Shown here one piece after another: positions 23,830 through 35,228 of a stretch of DNA of 64,000 nt. The stretch is taken from positions 155,438,501 to 155,502,500 of the forward strand of contig CM060833.1 in assembly GCA_030762175.1 (NCBI GenBank), in the 5' to 3' direction. A model generated the notes under the pieces. The model was not told the origin of the DNA, did no database searches, and saw nothing but the letters and a program-made list of their open reading frames with translations. Every line of letters begins with the position of its first letter. Within the stretch, counting starts at the first letter, position 1. This DNA comes from Metallyticus violacea (Eukaryota; Arthropoda; Insecta; Mantodea; Metallyticidae). The translations under genes and the position numbers were made by a program.

Positions 23830-26430
23830 GTTGTGACTCATGTTCACCTACCATGTTCTCGATTGTCTGCTTCTTCCGATCTGAGCTGTTTCATTTTATT
23901 TAAAATTTTACCTACTCCCTCCTTCTCCCTTCCATTTGCCAGTAAAGTCCAGCACTGCCACGTTAACAAATGGAACCGTAGATATCTTTTTCTCCATTCT
24001 TCCGTCACCTTGTATCTAGGTAGTACACCAGAATATGTCCCCAAGAATTTTCTTCGCTCATATAGGGGAGATTCTCGTACCCTCTTTGTCTGTTACTTCA
24101 TTCATCTGCTACGTGCCTAACCTAAACCAAGCGAGCCTCCGATAGCAGAGTTTGGCCCCAGTTTGAACGCTCCATTCCCTATCCAATTTTCAGCTCTGAT
24201 TGTATCTTTAGTGAAACATTTTCTGCACACTCCGAAAGTGTCAGCTGCCTATTTATGCCCCCCAAACGTTTCTTAATTTTCCTCCAACCTCCCCCTCCTC
24301 CTGCTTCCCCGCTCTGCGATCCACAAGTTCCCCATTTCTGACTGCTTAATTTTGAAACCCAGGTGTTATTTCTCCTCATTCTCAGCTACTCCTGGTAGCA
24401 TATTACCCTAATTAATGTCTGATCTGCGTGAACATTCCGTAGCCGGTACTTCATTGCTCGTATCCTGCGTTCTATAATCTCACTATAGGCACATATTCCC
24501 TAAGGTTTCCGCAATTTGCTGTACCTCTTCAGAAAATCCGTTCTAACCCGATGCGATTTCTCTGTCCCTTCCTAATCCCAAATTTTGGCCCATAAGTCAT
24601 CTTAGATCATACGTCCCATAAACTGTTTTTGAATAGTGTTTAACGCCCGTTTTTACTACTGAGGCACGATAGGCGGTGGACACTGGTGATACATGCGATG
24701 GAATGATACACTGGGAAAGGATTTTTTAAGGAAGGAAACGTTCCAGGTCTAAGTTTAGGGTACCTGCCCAGCATGTAAAATGCCTCTTACATTCCTACAA
24801 GCACACGGAATTCTGCTTCCTATACAGAGAGTTTGCGACATTCATATTCGCTTTAATGTTAGTCCCACCAATGTGTTTTACCCATCTTCCATTCATCGAG
24901 AAAGTTAGTCCAAGGTACACGAAATTCTTCACGTTGTCTAATATCTGTCCTGCATATGTCCATATCTTTGCTTTGCTATAGATGCTTCCGTTCTCAAAGA
25001 TCATAAACTTGGTTTTACTTGTATTCACTGAAAGTGACACTATGTCTGTAGTCTATTTAGGTCTGTCGTAGCAGAAACAATCATCATGTCGTCCGCGTAT
25101 AACTGCTGGAGACTATATATCTTCCGTCGCAAGTGGCGCCGTATTTTCTTGTTGTAATATCTCGATTATATGGTCAATAAAAAGATTAAGAATAGGGGTG
25201 AAAGAATGCAACCCTGCCTTACACCTTTCCTACTAGAGAAACTCCCAGATGCTGTTTCTGTTGTACTTAACGCAGAATTCCACCTTTCTATATGTCGCCT
25301 GTAACACCCGAATCATTTTTATTGACATTCCCTCCATCCGTAAATTGTGTCATAGCGCTTTACGATGAAAGGAAACAAATGTTTTTTGAGGTCGACAAAC
25401 ACACTGTAATTTCCCGTTTGTTTGCCATTGGTTTCAACCTTAATGTGTCTGGAATATATGCACCTTGCCTCCCTGAAACCAGACTGAAACTTTGCGAAAT
25501 TCCGTATCCCAGATTTTTATTCTTTCATATAAAATTCTGCCATAAATTTTCCCCATAATCAAAAGCAATATGATCTCCCCATAACTGTCCAGAACTCCAC
25601 TTGCACCCTTCCCCTTATATATCTGGTGAATAATTTCAGCAACTAAGCATGCTGGGTATTCCCCTTTATTAAATGTATTGCTGAATATTCGGAGCAATAC
25701 CAGAGCAACCTCTCAGAGCATGAGGCCGCTTGTAACAACTCCGGCAGTATCTCAGCCCTCCCCGAGATTTGCCCTGCTTTAGGCATCTTATTGCCTTCGT
25801 TACTTCCACTGTAGAAATCGCAGTGTCTAGCATTTGTATTTCTAACTCTCCTGCCCCCCCGAGGCCCCTCTCTGATCCCATAGATCTCCACCGATCCCTT
25901 TCGAAATGTTTCCTTCACACCTCTGCAGAAATGTCATTGCATGCTGAGCCCTTTCCTCGAACTTTTTGATCACCTGCCAGATCTCTATGGCACTCCCCCT
26001 CTTTACCACCTGCCGAATTTCCTCTTATTACTCTCTCTGCCAGGTTGCTTGCTTTTGCAGCAACATTTCTTTGTTCTTTTCACTTCTGAGTAAACGCCTT
26101 GCTTTCTTCATTCCTCCTACTCTTGAAACATTATTACTTCACTCTCCGCTGGTTTCTTAAAATTTCTGCATTCCTGTTATGCTTCCCTGATAATTTTTGC
26201 CCTTCCTTTCTATTTCTACATTTCATTGTCACAGCTGATTCATTTAGTAATTTCGTAAACTCCTCAACTGTGTCGATCTCACTGCCCTCCAAACCCGCCC
26301 GTGTGTTAGCCAGAAAAACTCCCGCTTGCTGTGGTTTCCATCCGTACCTGTGTATTACCGTCTCTGTCCTTCCTTACCTCTCCATATCGAGTGTATCAAG
26401 AGTATGGAAAACCTTCTCTACAATTAATAA
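23830..26430 (-). mobile_element. LINE relic with reverse transcriptase, 2.6 kb
   Basis: The minus strand reads, from high to low coordinate: an upstream region (about 26420-26230); 'VTKAIRCLKQGKSRGG' (25800); 'IYKGKGASGVLDSYGEI' and 'MGKIYGRILYERI' (25620-25500, RT fingers); 'GVRQGCILSPLF' (about 25200, RT palm); 'LQQLYADDMM' (about 25105-25075, the YADD catalytic motif); 'SVNTSKTKFMIFENGS' and 'NFVYLGLTFSMNGRW' (25035-24880, thumb). A C-terminal region ends 'WTLLANGREKEGVGK' near 23930. Frameshifts and stops interrupt it throughout. A SINE-A is inserted at 24629-24773. It was an autonomous non-LTR retrotransposon, probably the family that also left the fragments at 20790, 33780 and 34375. 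Confidence 0.8.
24629..24773 (-). mobile_element. SINE-A, copy 6, truncated, nested in LINE
   Basis: Minus-strand 3' half only: tail GTGTTTAACGCCCG, then GAAGGAAACGTTCCAGG and CTAAGTTTAGGGTACC. The head is absent. It lies within the LINE relic, downstream of the RT thumb, and so post-dates it. Confidence 0.85.
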
Positions 26431-26689
26431 TACACACTGTAATTTTACTTTGATTATATCATAGTATATGGCATTTTTTTTGTAAATTATGCTAGGGTTA
26501 ATTTTTTAACGTTCTCAAAATATTATTATTTATATTTCATATTAATATTATACTTGACCTTTAAAAAATATAAACTTTCATTTGAAGCGTAGATTGAATC
26601 GACAACATTTTCACCTCGTTTTATCTGCCGTACACCCTTAAACAGTCATAATTTACAAACCTCGTTCGCTCACGTGGTGTTTTACGTCC

Positions 26690-27155
26690 TTATTGTAAAG
26701 CATACTGCGTGTATATAATCTTAACTTATAGAAAATGCCAGAATTGTTTTCTTCCCTCGACTAAACCGACATTATATTGGAAAAGCATTCTTATTTACAC
26801 CATTAAGTTCGGCCATCGTACTGTTTCTGATGCTATTGCTACTGCTTTTCATTCCAAAAGCCCCACTTGAGTTAATTTGGGAGTGATTTTGTTGGCACAC
26901 ATTCAAGATTGCGCCAATTTTGTCTGGTATTTCCTCTGTTAAAACTGTACGTTTTCACTCTTGTGTTTTGTTAAGTACTGGTAGATACAAATTTTAGCAC
27001 ATTATCGTGAATTGCAACTCTGGAAGAAAGCAATTGATCTGGAAGGTTTTGAATAAATGCCGCTGTACACAATTTCAATACGACGTTCTGATTCATATTT
27101 ACAGTAACAATTGCACTGTTCTAGAGTTAAATGTAAAACTGGTGATGAATTAAGG
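26690..27155. repeat. Unclassified dispersed repeat R, copy 1
   Basis: It aligns with 54885-55330 in the same orientation. Shared stretches include 'CTTATAGAAAATGCCAGAAT', 'TTGTTTCTGATGC', 'CATTCCAAAAGCCCCA' and 'CTGGAAGAAAGCAATT.ATCTGGA'. The copies are diverged and non-coding. The class is unknown; an old LTR or non-autonomous element is possible. Confidence 0.5.
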
Positions 27156-27161
27156 AAGGTA

Positions 27162-28026
27162 CACCGAGGGCGCCAAAAATGTATACATACTTTCACAGTA
27201 GATATCTATTTAATATATTTCAAAGTTGAATCAAAAAACAACAGCAATGTGTAGTATGATGCTTTGTAAACAGAAGTTATGATAGCGTTGCTACGTGACA
27301 GGTAAATCAACAATGAACAAATGAAGCCAAGATTATCGTATGATGTTCTGTAAACATATGTGACTCACATTAGTCTACAGTTGATACAACAAAATGGAGC
27401 CAAGATTATCGTTTGAACAGCGAAAAGCAATTTTGAAGTGGTATTGGAAAACCGAGAATGTTGTTAAAATTCAAAGGTTGGAGACGTGTGTACACAACAA
27501 CCGCCAACGCGAGTAACAATTGCAGCATTCCAGACAAATTTGAGACTCGTGGTGCGGTATGCGATGTTCACAAGGGTAGATCTGGGAAATATCGCCAGCA
27601 ACAAGTTCCGCGCACTGGATCTAAGGCACTATCCTAGGCACTATTCAAGGCACTAGATAGGACGAATAGGTCCGATTGAGTTTCCACCGCGTTTTCCAGA
27701 TCTAACTCTGTTGAACTTCTACCTATAAGGAACTCTTAAGGATGTTGTATACAGTAGAAAACCCGATACACTGGCAACACTTTGGGAAGAAACAAACGGT
27801 ATGTGCTAAAATCGCTGAGGACACTTTCGCAAACGTTGCTCAGTCAGTAGTTCAACGTACACAGATGTGTATCGACGCCGATGGTGGGCATTTTGAGCAA
27901 CTGTTGTAACTGTAAAAGTCTAAGATGATTAGTACTCATCATTTTCTGTTTGTGTGAATTTAGTTTTGTTATGTTAACACAGTTTTTTCTTTGCTTGAAA
28001 AGTGTGTACATTTTTGGCACTCTCTG
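27162..28026 (+). mobile_element. Tc1/mariner-like element with DUF4817-type N-terminus, relic 2
   Basis: This is the best-bounded copy. TA (27160-27161) precedes CACCGAGGGCGCCAAAAATG, and the right end TACATTTTTGGCACTCTCTG is followed by TA (28027-28028). The inferred transposase start ATG is at 27394 and reads 'MEPRLSFEQRKAILKWYWKT'. The N-terminal part is followed by 'GDVHKG'-like residues, a large internal deletion of the DDE core, and the C-terminal 'QMCIDADGGHFEQLL'. A stop lies in the LYL*GTLKDVVY segment. About 865 bases, non-autonomous. Confidence 0.85.
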
Positions 28027-28046
28027 TATGTAATCGTGTGACCAGC

Positions 28047-29343
28047 GCTCTGTTTCACAAAAGTATGGTTCAATACATTACAAGTACATGAACTTGTAGC
28101 TTGTAGCTATTAGCTATTAGTAAAATTCTGTTCCCGAAAACGTTTCTGCTACTCTTATACTTTACTACTCCATACTTAGCACAAGTGATCTTTCGTTGTT
28201 CTGTTTCACTGAAGTATTAAAATTAGTCGGGCACTGGTCATTTGTATAAAATTCTCTACAAGTGTAGGACCATTGGTAACTTCAAATACTAGCACAACAT
28301 TTATTATGTTTTTAATTACTTTGGGAACCAATTGATCCAAATAACTAAGTATTAGTGAAAGTGTTGATATAATGAATAGGAATGTATATAAAGAAAGAAA
28401 ATATAAGCATTTGTGTATAATAATAAAGTAAGGTTAAGTGCATTAATGTGCAATTATTATTGGCGTTTCCTGTTCCAAATGCATATTTCAGGCCAGATTC
28501 TTAGTTTGTGTATTTTCGTGCTACATACCACGAAATAATTTTTTTCATTCTTCATTCTCTTTTCAAATAATCTCTTTTGGCACAATGTTCCTAGTTTTTT
28601 TCTTATGAGAAAGTGGTTGTCAATCAATATAAATAAATATAAACTAATATTAAATAGACTAATAAAATAAATGGTCGAGAGCAATTTGGAAGCTCGATTC
28701 TTTTGCCATCTCTCTACGGCTGAAATTGATGCTCCTTAATATAGCCTCATGGGAACGACGTCTCAAAGTGCATTATTATGCTTGATAATCGATAAATATA
28801 AAATAAAGTATTTAAATTATCATTATGTCTAAGAAAAAAACACGGCCCATTTTGCAGGAATGACGATGATCCGCTCCGTGCATTAAAATCCCTAAAGAGT
28901 GGACATAACCTCATTCATGTATGGCAAACAGCTGTTCCTCCATCTTGTTCTTACATGACGTCACTTGTAACTTTTACCTCCACGGGTGGTCGAGGTCTAT
29001 AAGGCGCGGTACTGAGGTTTTATCCAGGTTTTCCTCAGTCCTCATAAATGGCAAATGCCGGGCAGGTACCCTAAACTTAGGCCTGGAACGATTCCTTCCT
29101 TAAATATAAATTCTTTCCCTACATATCATTTCATCTCATGTATCATCAGTGTCCATCGCCTTTGGTACCTCTGTAGCAAAAACGGCGTTTACCACTATTC
29201 ATTCATTCATACTTGTAACTTTTTACTAATACTTTACCTGCGTAGCATTTCTTTTGTAGAACAGAAAGTGACAAGACCATACTTTACTAGTACCTACATT
29301 AATACACCTGTTTGTATTAGACCATACTTTTGCGGAAAAGAGC
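28047..29343 (+). mobile_element. TIR element T, copy 1 (non-autonomous), carrying a SINE-A
   Basis: The ends are inverted: GCTCTGTTTCACAAAAGTAT at the left, and at the right the reverse complement GCTCTTTTCCGCAAAAGTAT. CCAGC flanks both sides and could be a short target duplication. The interior matches 45270-46248 in inverted orientation over most of its length ('CCATCTCTCTACGGCTG', 'CTCAAAGTG.ATTATTA', 'AACAGCTGTTCCTCCATC'). The words ACTTGTA and TACAAGT recur many times. There is no coding capacity. SINE-A copy 4 is inserted at 28978. Confidence 0.65.
28978..29210 (+). mobile_element. SINE-A, copy 4, internally deleted, nested, with target-site duplication
   Basis: It retains the A-box part (GGTGGTCGAGGTCTATAAGG) but jumps from GGCGCGGT to ACTGAGG, losing the B box and tRNA 3' half. 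The rest of the body and the tail are present. It is flanked by ACTTGTAACTTTTAC (28963-28977) and ACTTGTAACTTTTTAC (29211-29226). The uninterrupted target can be read in the partner element near 45370. Confidence 0.92.
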
Positions 29344-29929
29344 CCAGCAACAAATGGATTCTGAAAGCGACTTTCAGGGACATGACAAGGGAGAAAAACA
29401 GATTGAAGACATGGATCCCTTTTAGTTGAAAAGTCAAGTATAGCGTAAGTGGAAAAGTTTTATATTTACAACCTCATAACATGTCATGCAAAATATATAC
29501 CGGAAGATTACCTGTCACTTTTTTTAGTTAATGAGTGTATAGAAAAAATGAATTTGAAATTGAGAATATACAAACTCCTTTGGCAGGTCTACAAATATCT
29601 CCATGAAGTAAACTGGTTTTGTTCAACGTAGAGATATTTTCTCCTAGAAATCGGAATATTTTGCATTCCAATGAATCGTTTACTATTGTTTAAATGCTCC
29701 TTAGATTGAAAAAGTAAATATTAGTTAATTCTGTTTTGCCGTGTACAGCTTCACTTAAATTCACAGAGTGAGAAACGGTGTAAATTTGAAAGACCAGCAG
29801 AATAAAATGGAAAGAAAGAAAAAGAACAGTGGATGTTGAAAATTGGATTAGGTAGGTGCTAAATTAAAAGATAACTCTGAAAATATATATTTTATCTTTG
29901 ATTCATGATTTGCGTCGTGCACCTATTTT
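29344..29929. other. No recognisable feature
   Basis: AT-rich. The 60-codon frame at 29449-29631 has no recognised motif. Confidence 0.4.
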
Positions 29930-30058
29930 AACGGAAGCTAGTTTTAGCGAATTCCAAAGGAATAAAGCCACTGCAACTGTACCCGAAAAAGCATCTTTTA
30001 ATTTTTTTTAGCAAATCCTGAAGGCTTTTAAGCTACTGCGATTATACAAATGCATTTC

Positions 30059-30060
<2 letters not shown>

Positions 30061-30106
<46 letters not shown>
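30061..30106. repeat. (GT)23 microsatellite
   Basis: An uninterrupted dinucleotide tract directly next to the terminal GTTAACGCTCTAG unit of the composite repeat. A shorter TG-rich tract occupies the same place near 3450, and its reverse complement lies near 945. Confidence 0.95.
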
Positions 30107-30107
<1 letters not shown>

Positions 30108-31431
30108 TGTTAACGCTCTAGTGGTCTCGATTTTTGTTTTTTCTCAACGAAAATCAGCATAAAACCGTCAATTAACAAGGGATTTATCGAGTTCGTTAAC
30201 AAGTAAAATTGGACCAGTAGGGGGGGGGGTTAATCTAAAGCGAAAATAAAAAAAAAATGAAAAATCGCTCTGGTGGCAGCAATTTTGGTTTTATCTCGGC
30301 TAAATTGGTATATTTGGGTATACCCGAAAAACGAGTGGGGGTTAGTGCGAAAATTTAAAATCGCTCTAGCGGCCACAATTTTACTTTCTTTTTAAAGGAA
30401 AATAGTATATGCTATTGATATAAATCACGAAAAATAGTTTCAGAAAATCAGTAAAATTGAACTATTAAGAGAGGGGGGGTTACCTGAAACTCAAAATTTA
30501 AAATTTGCTCTAGCGGCATTAATATTTCCTTTTTCGCAACGAAAATAAAAAAAAATATTTTCTGAAAATCAGAGAAATCAGGTCATTAGGATGAGGGTTT
30601 AACCTAAAATCCCAAATTTAAAATTTGCTCTAGCAGCACCAATAATTTAATTGTTCTTTGGCAACAAAAATCGGTATATATCATTTAAATCAAATAAGAA
30701 AAATAATTTCTGAAAATCAGTGAAATCCTATTATTAGTAGGGGGGTTACCCAAATTTAAAAATCGTTCTGGCGGTATATTTATTTTTTTCGAAACGAAAC
30801 TCCGTATATAACATTAAAATAAAATGAGAAAACTAGTTTCTGAAAAATCAGAGAAATCGGGCAATAGGATTGAAGGTTTATCTGTAACCCAAAATTCAAA
30901 AATCGCTCTAGCGTCATCAATACTTGTTTCTTCACAACAAAATTCGGTATATACCGCTTAAATAAAATAAGATAAATACTTTCCGAAAATTAGGGAAATT
31001 GGACCATTAGGAGCAGAGTATATACTTGATAACCGAAATTTAAAAAACTCTTGCGTTTAATTTTCTCTGTATTGTTTTCAAATAAAAGGAAAAATTAATT
31101 CAGCACAATTATTATTTATTTATAATGATACATATGTTTTACACTTAGCAAAAATATCGTCGTGAAGATAGCAAAAGTGAAATATTGATCTAACATGTGT
31201 TAGGATTATGTGTGTTTGTATGAGCGCTCTGTATAACATTCAGAAAACGGTTGCGTTAATGATTTTACTGCAACAACATTTAAATTAAATTTCAAAGCCA
31301 ATGAAAAATAATATAACTTTCGATTGTTTTTATTTACTTTGTACATTATAATTGTTTCTGAGTGGTAATATGTTTTTGTTTTATTGAAACATATGAACAT
31401 CTTCTTCTCCTTCTTTTTCTGCTTCTATTTA

Positions 31432-31809
31432 CCAGGAAGTGTAAATCAAGAAAATAATACAGCGGTATACATTTTGCACTGTATCTCAGAAATTCATAAA
31501 GCTATCAATATGAAATTTAAGAGATATTAAGAATATTCAACTAAATATGTTCTAAGTTTTAATTTTTTAATGCACATAAAAAAGTTTTTAAACAAAAATA
31601 AATCTTATTTCCCGATAACTTAGAATTTTGACATAAATGTGCTTTTTTCTCAGAATTGGCTGGACCAATCTTATTAAAAATTTGCACACACATAATGTAC
31701 GCATATGTGAAGTGAACTAGAAGTATTTAAATATCAGCATTAGTTGATAAAATTAAGAATATTTCTATTTTTTTTTCCAAAATTTGCAAATTAATTTCTT
31801 TTCAAGCAA

Positions 31810-31852
<43 letters not shown>

Positions 31853-32149
31853 CTATTTCCCAGAATGACACATTCTGTACAGTTTAAGTAAAAAAAGAAA
31901 GGTAATTCCAATTCTACCAATAGTTTATAAGAAAAATGCATGATTATATTGCAGTGTTTTCAGTTTTTAACAAGATTTTATTTTGGTTTAAAACGTTTTA
32001 AAAAAACTTTTTATATGCATTATAGAATTAAAATTTAGACCATTTTTGATAAAATTTTCATAATATCTCTCAAAAAGTTCATATTGTATAGTTATAAAAA
32101 TTTCTGAGATAGCGTGTAAAATGTATACTGTTAGATTTACACTTCCTGG
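31432..32149. mobile_element. MITE, PIF/Harbinger-like, 718 bp, TTA target duplication
   Basis: It begins CCAGGAAGTGTAAATC and ends GATTTACACTTCCTGG. Imperfect inversion continues inward for about 100 bases ('GTATACATTTTGCAC.GTATCTCAGAAATT'). It is flanked by TTA at 31429-31431 and 32150-32152. The 3-bp TTA duplication fits PIF/Harbinger. The related composite copy at about 6200-6250 is uninterrupted, giving an empty site. There is no transposase, and a (TA)n tract lies in the middle. Confidence 0.8.
31812..31848. repeat. (TA)n microsatellite inside the MITE
   Basis: A pure AT dinucleotide run of about 37 bases. Confidence 0.9.
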
Positions 32150-32486
32150 TTACCTTAAATAGGCAATGTAACCCGAAATGTTCTATTATTTCTCTATTTC
32201 AGTGAATTTAAAGATGATATCAAGGGCTCAGTTCATAAACATGGTTTAAAAATGTTTAAAAATACCCACACAGAATAGCTTCGTCTATTAGTGTCATATA
32301 TTTAATTTAATAGTATACCGTTAATTTTTGTGATTTAATCTCGATAATATTATTGATAATTCTAAAAATGCGGTTCCTGTTTTATAAAACTTATAGAATT
32401 ATAATTTTATTCCCCTAACATCATTTTATTTAAAGTTATACGACTCGGTGAATTTAGTTGACACAGCTCTTTTTAGAACAAACATG

Positions 32487-32566
32487 TACCTACCTACCTA
32501 CCTACCTACCTACCTACCTACCTACCTACCTACCTACCTACCTACCTACCTACCTACCTACCTACC
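32487..32566. repeat. (TACC)20 tetranucleotide microsatellite
   Basis: Eighty bases of perfect TACC repeats, beginning just after ACATG. Two apparent open frames through it (YLPT repeats) are by-products of the repeat. Confidence 0.97.
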
Positions 32567-33779
32567 ATCAGTTAGGCATTCAGCTTCCGATTTCCATAAA
32601 TTCTGTGTTGCTAAGACAACTTTTAGATAGAATGCAAATACATTTTCGCTAGTAATCTAAGTTATTCTCTAGCAGATAATTTCGAGATGGTGTGTTATCA
32701 GGTTTGACATTCCTTAGTTAGCTATTAGGTATATAAGTATAGTAATTGTTATTAATGTTAACTTTTTTTAATATCTGCATAAACTTATTAAAACTTATCA
32801 AGATATAGCTGCGACACTGGCGACGTTGGTTATGCCATCACAACAGAGAAAAGAAAACTTGCGAATAACTTGGGAACTGTGAATAAGAAGATGGGGTGTA
32901 GACGGAATGGAAGACTGAAACGTTGAAGAGCAAGAATGGGAGATAAAAGGAAGGAGATCAGATAGAGGCGGCAGCTGATGCCATGGAGTACAAGAGCGCA
33001 CAGTGACATATCTCTCAATTTATCGCGATAGCTGCGATAACACAAAGTTATTATAACTCCACATTGAACCATTCTACTGGAATTGAATGTCGGTACCACA
33101 CGCTAAAACGACCCAAGAAACGGAGCAAGTCATATGTGGGTGAGAGACGAAATACTGCAGATTTCTTTGATCAATAATCGAGTCTATAGATCTTTAAAAT
33201 ATTAACTAAAAATGCTGCAATAAAAGCGAATCCCTATAATCGCAGCACATACGATATGCTCCTAGCTTTTGAAACCAAGTGTTCCGTACATGGCATTGTT
33301 TTTAAACAGCGCTTAATATTTATAAGCTTATAAGTTATTATGAATTAAATTTATTGCAGAAATCCCGATTTAGGGAAATATTTTATTGTAGTTTCTTGTG
33401 TTTTTTAAACGTAATATGGTGCAGTAAATTATAAGTTAAAAATTTGCATTTTTATTATTACATTTTCTTTGTATTTTGTGTTAAATTTTGTTTAAAAAAT
33501 TAATTTTTCGGTCTAGAAAAAGCTATAATTTGCCCAAGGACATGCGCAATAATGGGATCAGCTGTTATTAATTTTCTTCTAGCTGGATGATTGTAAATTT
33601 GCCAACATAATTACTTCTGCAAATAAATTTTAGAAATTATTTTAATAAATATTATGTATTATCATTAATTATCCTAAAGTCTAAGTCAAAAATTAAAAAA
33701 TTGTAAAGTATTATAAAATATGCTATTTTTCCCCTCTTAAATATATCAGTAATCAAATTCCATCAAAACTAACGTTCGT
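32567..33779. other. No recognisable feature
   Basis: AT-rich, except for a purine-rich block at 32815-33000 whose plus strand has fragments such as 'EEQEWEIKGRRSD'. This might be a decayed coding remnant, but I cannot assign it. Confidence 0.35.
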
Positions 33780-34374
33780 AATAGTGAAAAAAATCTGGGG
33801 GTAGGAGCAAACACAGAATCTGGATCAGATGAGAACGCGTTTTTTGAAAAGTATTTTGGGTTAGGGAGGGGTACGGCTAACTGCGGAATTAAGAGCGAAT
33901 TTGGGGCTCATAGTGAGACAATAGAATGTAAAATTAGAGCAATGGAATAAAAGTTGAAAAGCATTCTGGGAGGCCAATCTTAATTAGAGCAATCTGCTTC
34001 AAGGAGCAGCTTTGATTGGAAGGCAATAAAATATGGGCCTTCAAAGTGAGAAAGGGGTCAGAAGCCATCGGGTTGGGAAATATTAATGAGAACAAGGGCC
34101 AGGCTCATTAAACAAAGACTCGCATTGTTTAGACTTGAGCTTGGTGGCAGATCAGAATCTCAGGTGAAAATGGATTGAGAATTTGCCCTTCATGTGGAGA
34201 GGAAGACTCATGGTCGCACTACTGTAGTACCGTTGAAGTGTTGAGAAAAAAGTTTCTGCCGCCTTCATTTACTGGCTCTAACAGAGGGCAAGCGGCATGC
34301 TGGGCTTTGCTGGCAGGCAAGGATGAGGAGCAGGTAGGCAAGTTCATATCGCAGGTGATACAGCTCAGATCTGC
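33780..34374 (+). mobile_element. LINE fragment, C-terminal region, copy 3
   Basis: The plus strand encodes 'IKQRLALFRLELGGRSESQ' (about 34105-34160), then 'MRICPSCGEEDSWSHYCSTV' and 'GQAACWALLAGKDEEQVGKF'. This is the same zinc-knuckle C-terminus as the LINE at 23830, where 'WTLLANGREKEGVGK' is the counterpart. A frame change lies between the first two stretches. It meets an opposite-strand LINE fragment at about 34374. Confidence 0.65.
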
Positions 34375-34870
34375 CTCCAGGTATCGCTTTCTCCGCACAA
34401 TGGGCAAATTCTTTCCCCTAGAACATTAACTGTTTTATTTCCTTTCCAAGCCTCTAATCTGAACCATGCGACACACCTCTTTCTTCTCTCCCACAGATGT
34501 CTAAATAATCCCTCCTCATTCACACCAGATGTATTTGAGTCTGCAGATTAAGCGATACTTTTTCTGCCCATTGAGACTCAGTATTTTGCCTATCTATATC
34601 TCGCAAACGTCTGTTAACTATTTCGCAACTATTTCATGTAGTGTCCACTCACCTTAACCAAATATACCCCAATCCAATTTTGTCTAAGCCTTTTCTTATT
34701 TTTGATGCCCATCCCGTTACCCACCCTTCCCTTATTTGCTCCCTAAGACATACTGCTTGAAGAAGAGCTTGACCCCCACGTATCATCCTTAAACAGTATT
34801 TAATTGTTCTTATTTTTAAATTCACAATTTCGTTATAAATACCAAACATTTAAAGAACCCCACAATTTGC
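34375..34870 (-). mobile_element. LINE fragment, C-terminal region, copy 4, inverted
   Basis: The minus strand encodes 'NLKIRTIKYCLRMIRGGQ', 'EGWVTGWASKIRKGLDKIGL' and 'GYIWLR' (34850-34650). It then continues in broken frames through 'VAWFRLEAWKGNK' to 'LGERICPLCGESDTW' near 34400. It matches the LINE 3' region at 20790. It is joined tail to tail with copy 3. Confidence 0.7.
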
Positions 34871-34902
34871 TGTACCCCTACCTATTTGTACAACCGTTTT
34901 AG

Positions 34903-35012
34903 AAACTGTGTTTATTGGCAAGGATGAAAACTTACTCCATTGGACAAAAGAAAACGCTGTTAGATACACAGAGCTTATAGAGGAGGACTGCGAAACTATA
35001 ATCGAGGTATGC
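34903..35012 (+). CDS. Candidate host-gene exon (penultimate), product unknown
   Basis: It is preceded by a pyrimidine-rich acceptor (CCTATTTGTACAACCGTTTTAG) and followed by a consensus donor GTAAGT at 35013. The 110 bases read 36 codons from 34905: 'TVFIGKDENLLHWTKENAVR' then 'YTELIEEDCETIIEVC'. The exon ends on a codon boundary, and joining to 35229 keeps the frame open. The acidic, non-repetitive composition looks like real protein. A LINE fragment lies just upstream on the opposite strand, consistent with an intronic insertion. I do not recognise the protein. Upstream exons would lie elsewhere. Confidence 0.4.
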
Positions 35013-35228
35013 GTAAGTAATACGCATCATCTGTTTTCTAGGGAGTGAATTGTTTAATAGTAGAGGTTGTGCAACAGAAAGTAGACTTTATACTCACATT
35101 TAAAACCTATTCCTGTAATTGTGCACAATTATTTTGCAATATTAATACAATTAAGTTTGTAGGAATATATGTATTGTAGTCATAATTAACTGTCCTGTCA
35201 ATGTTAATATATTGCTTTCTCGGTCTAG

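Larger units (their letters stand above)
29930..32440 (+). repeat. Composite satellite-like repeat, most complete copy, with a MITE inside
   Basis: Order: edge sequence (29930-30060), a (GT)23 tract (30061-30106), a terminal unit starting GTTAACGCTCTAGTGG, and about seven degenerate units with cores near 30265, 30362, 30509, 30631, 30764, 30902 and 31040. A unique region 31060-31428 follows and resumes at 32153-32440. The unique region matches 5930-6460. The 718-bp insertion at 31432-32149 is absent from that other copy. No protein is encoded. Confidence 0.75.

Noticed and set aside
32448..32652. Frames encoding YLPT repeats
   Set aside because: Translation of the (TACC)20 microsatellite.
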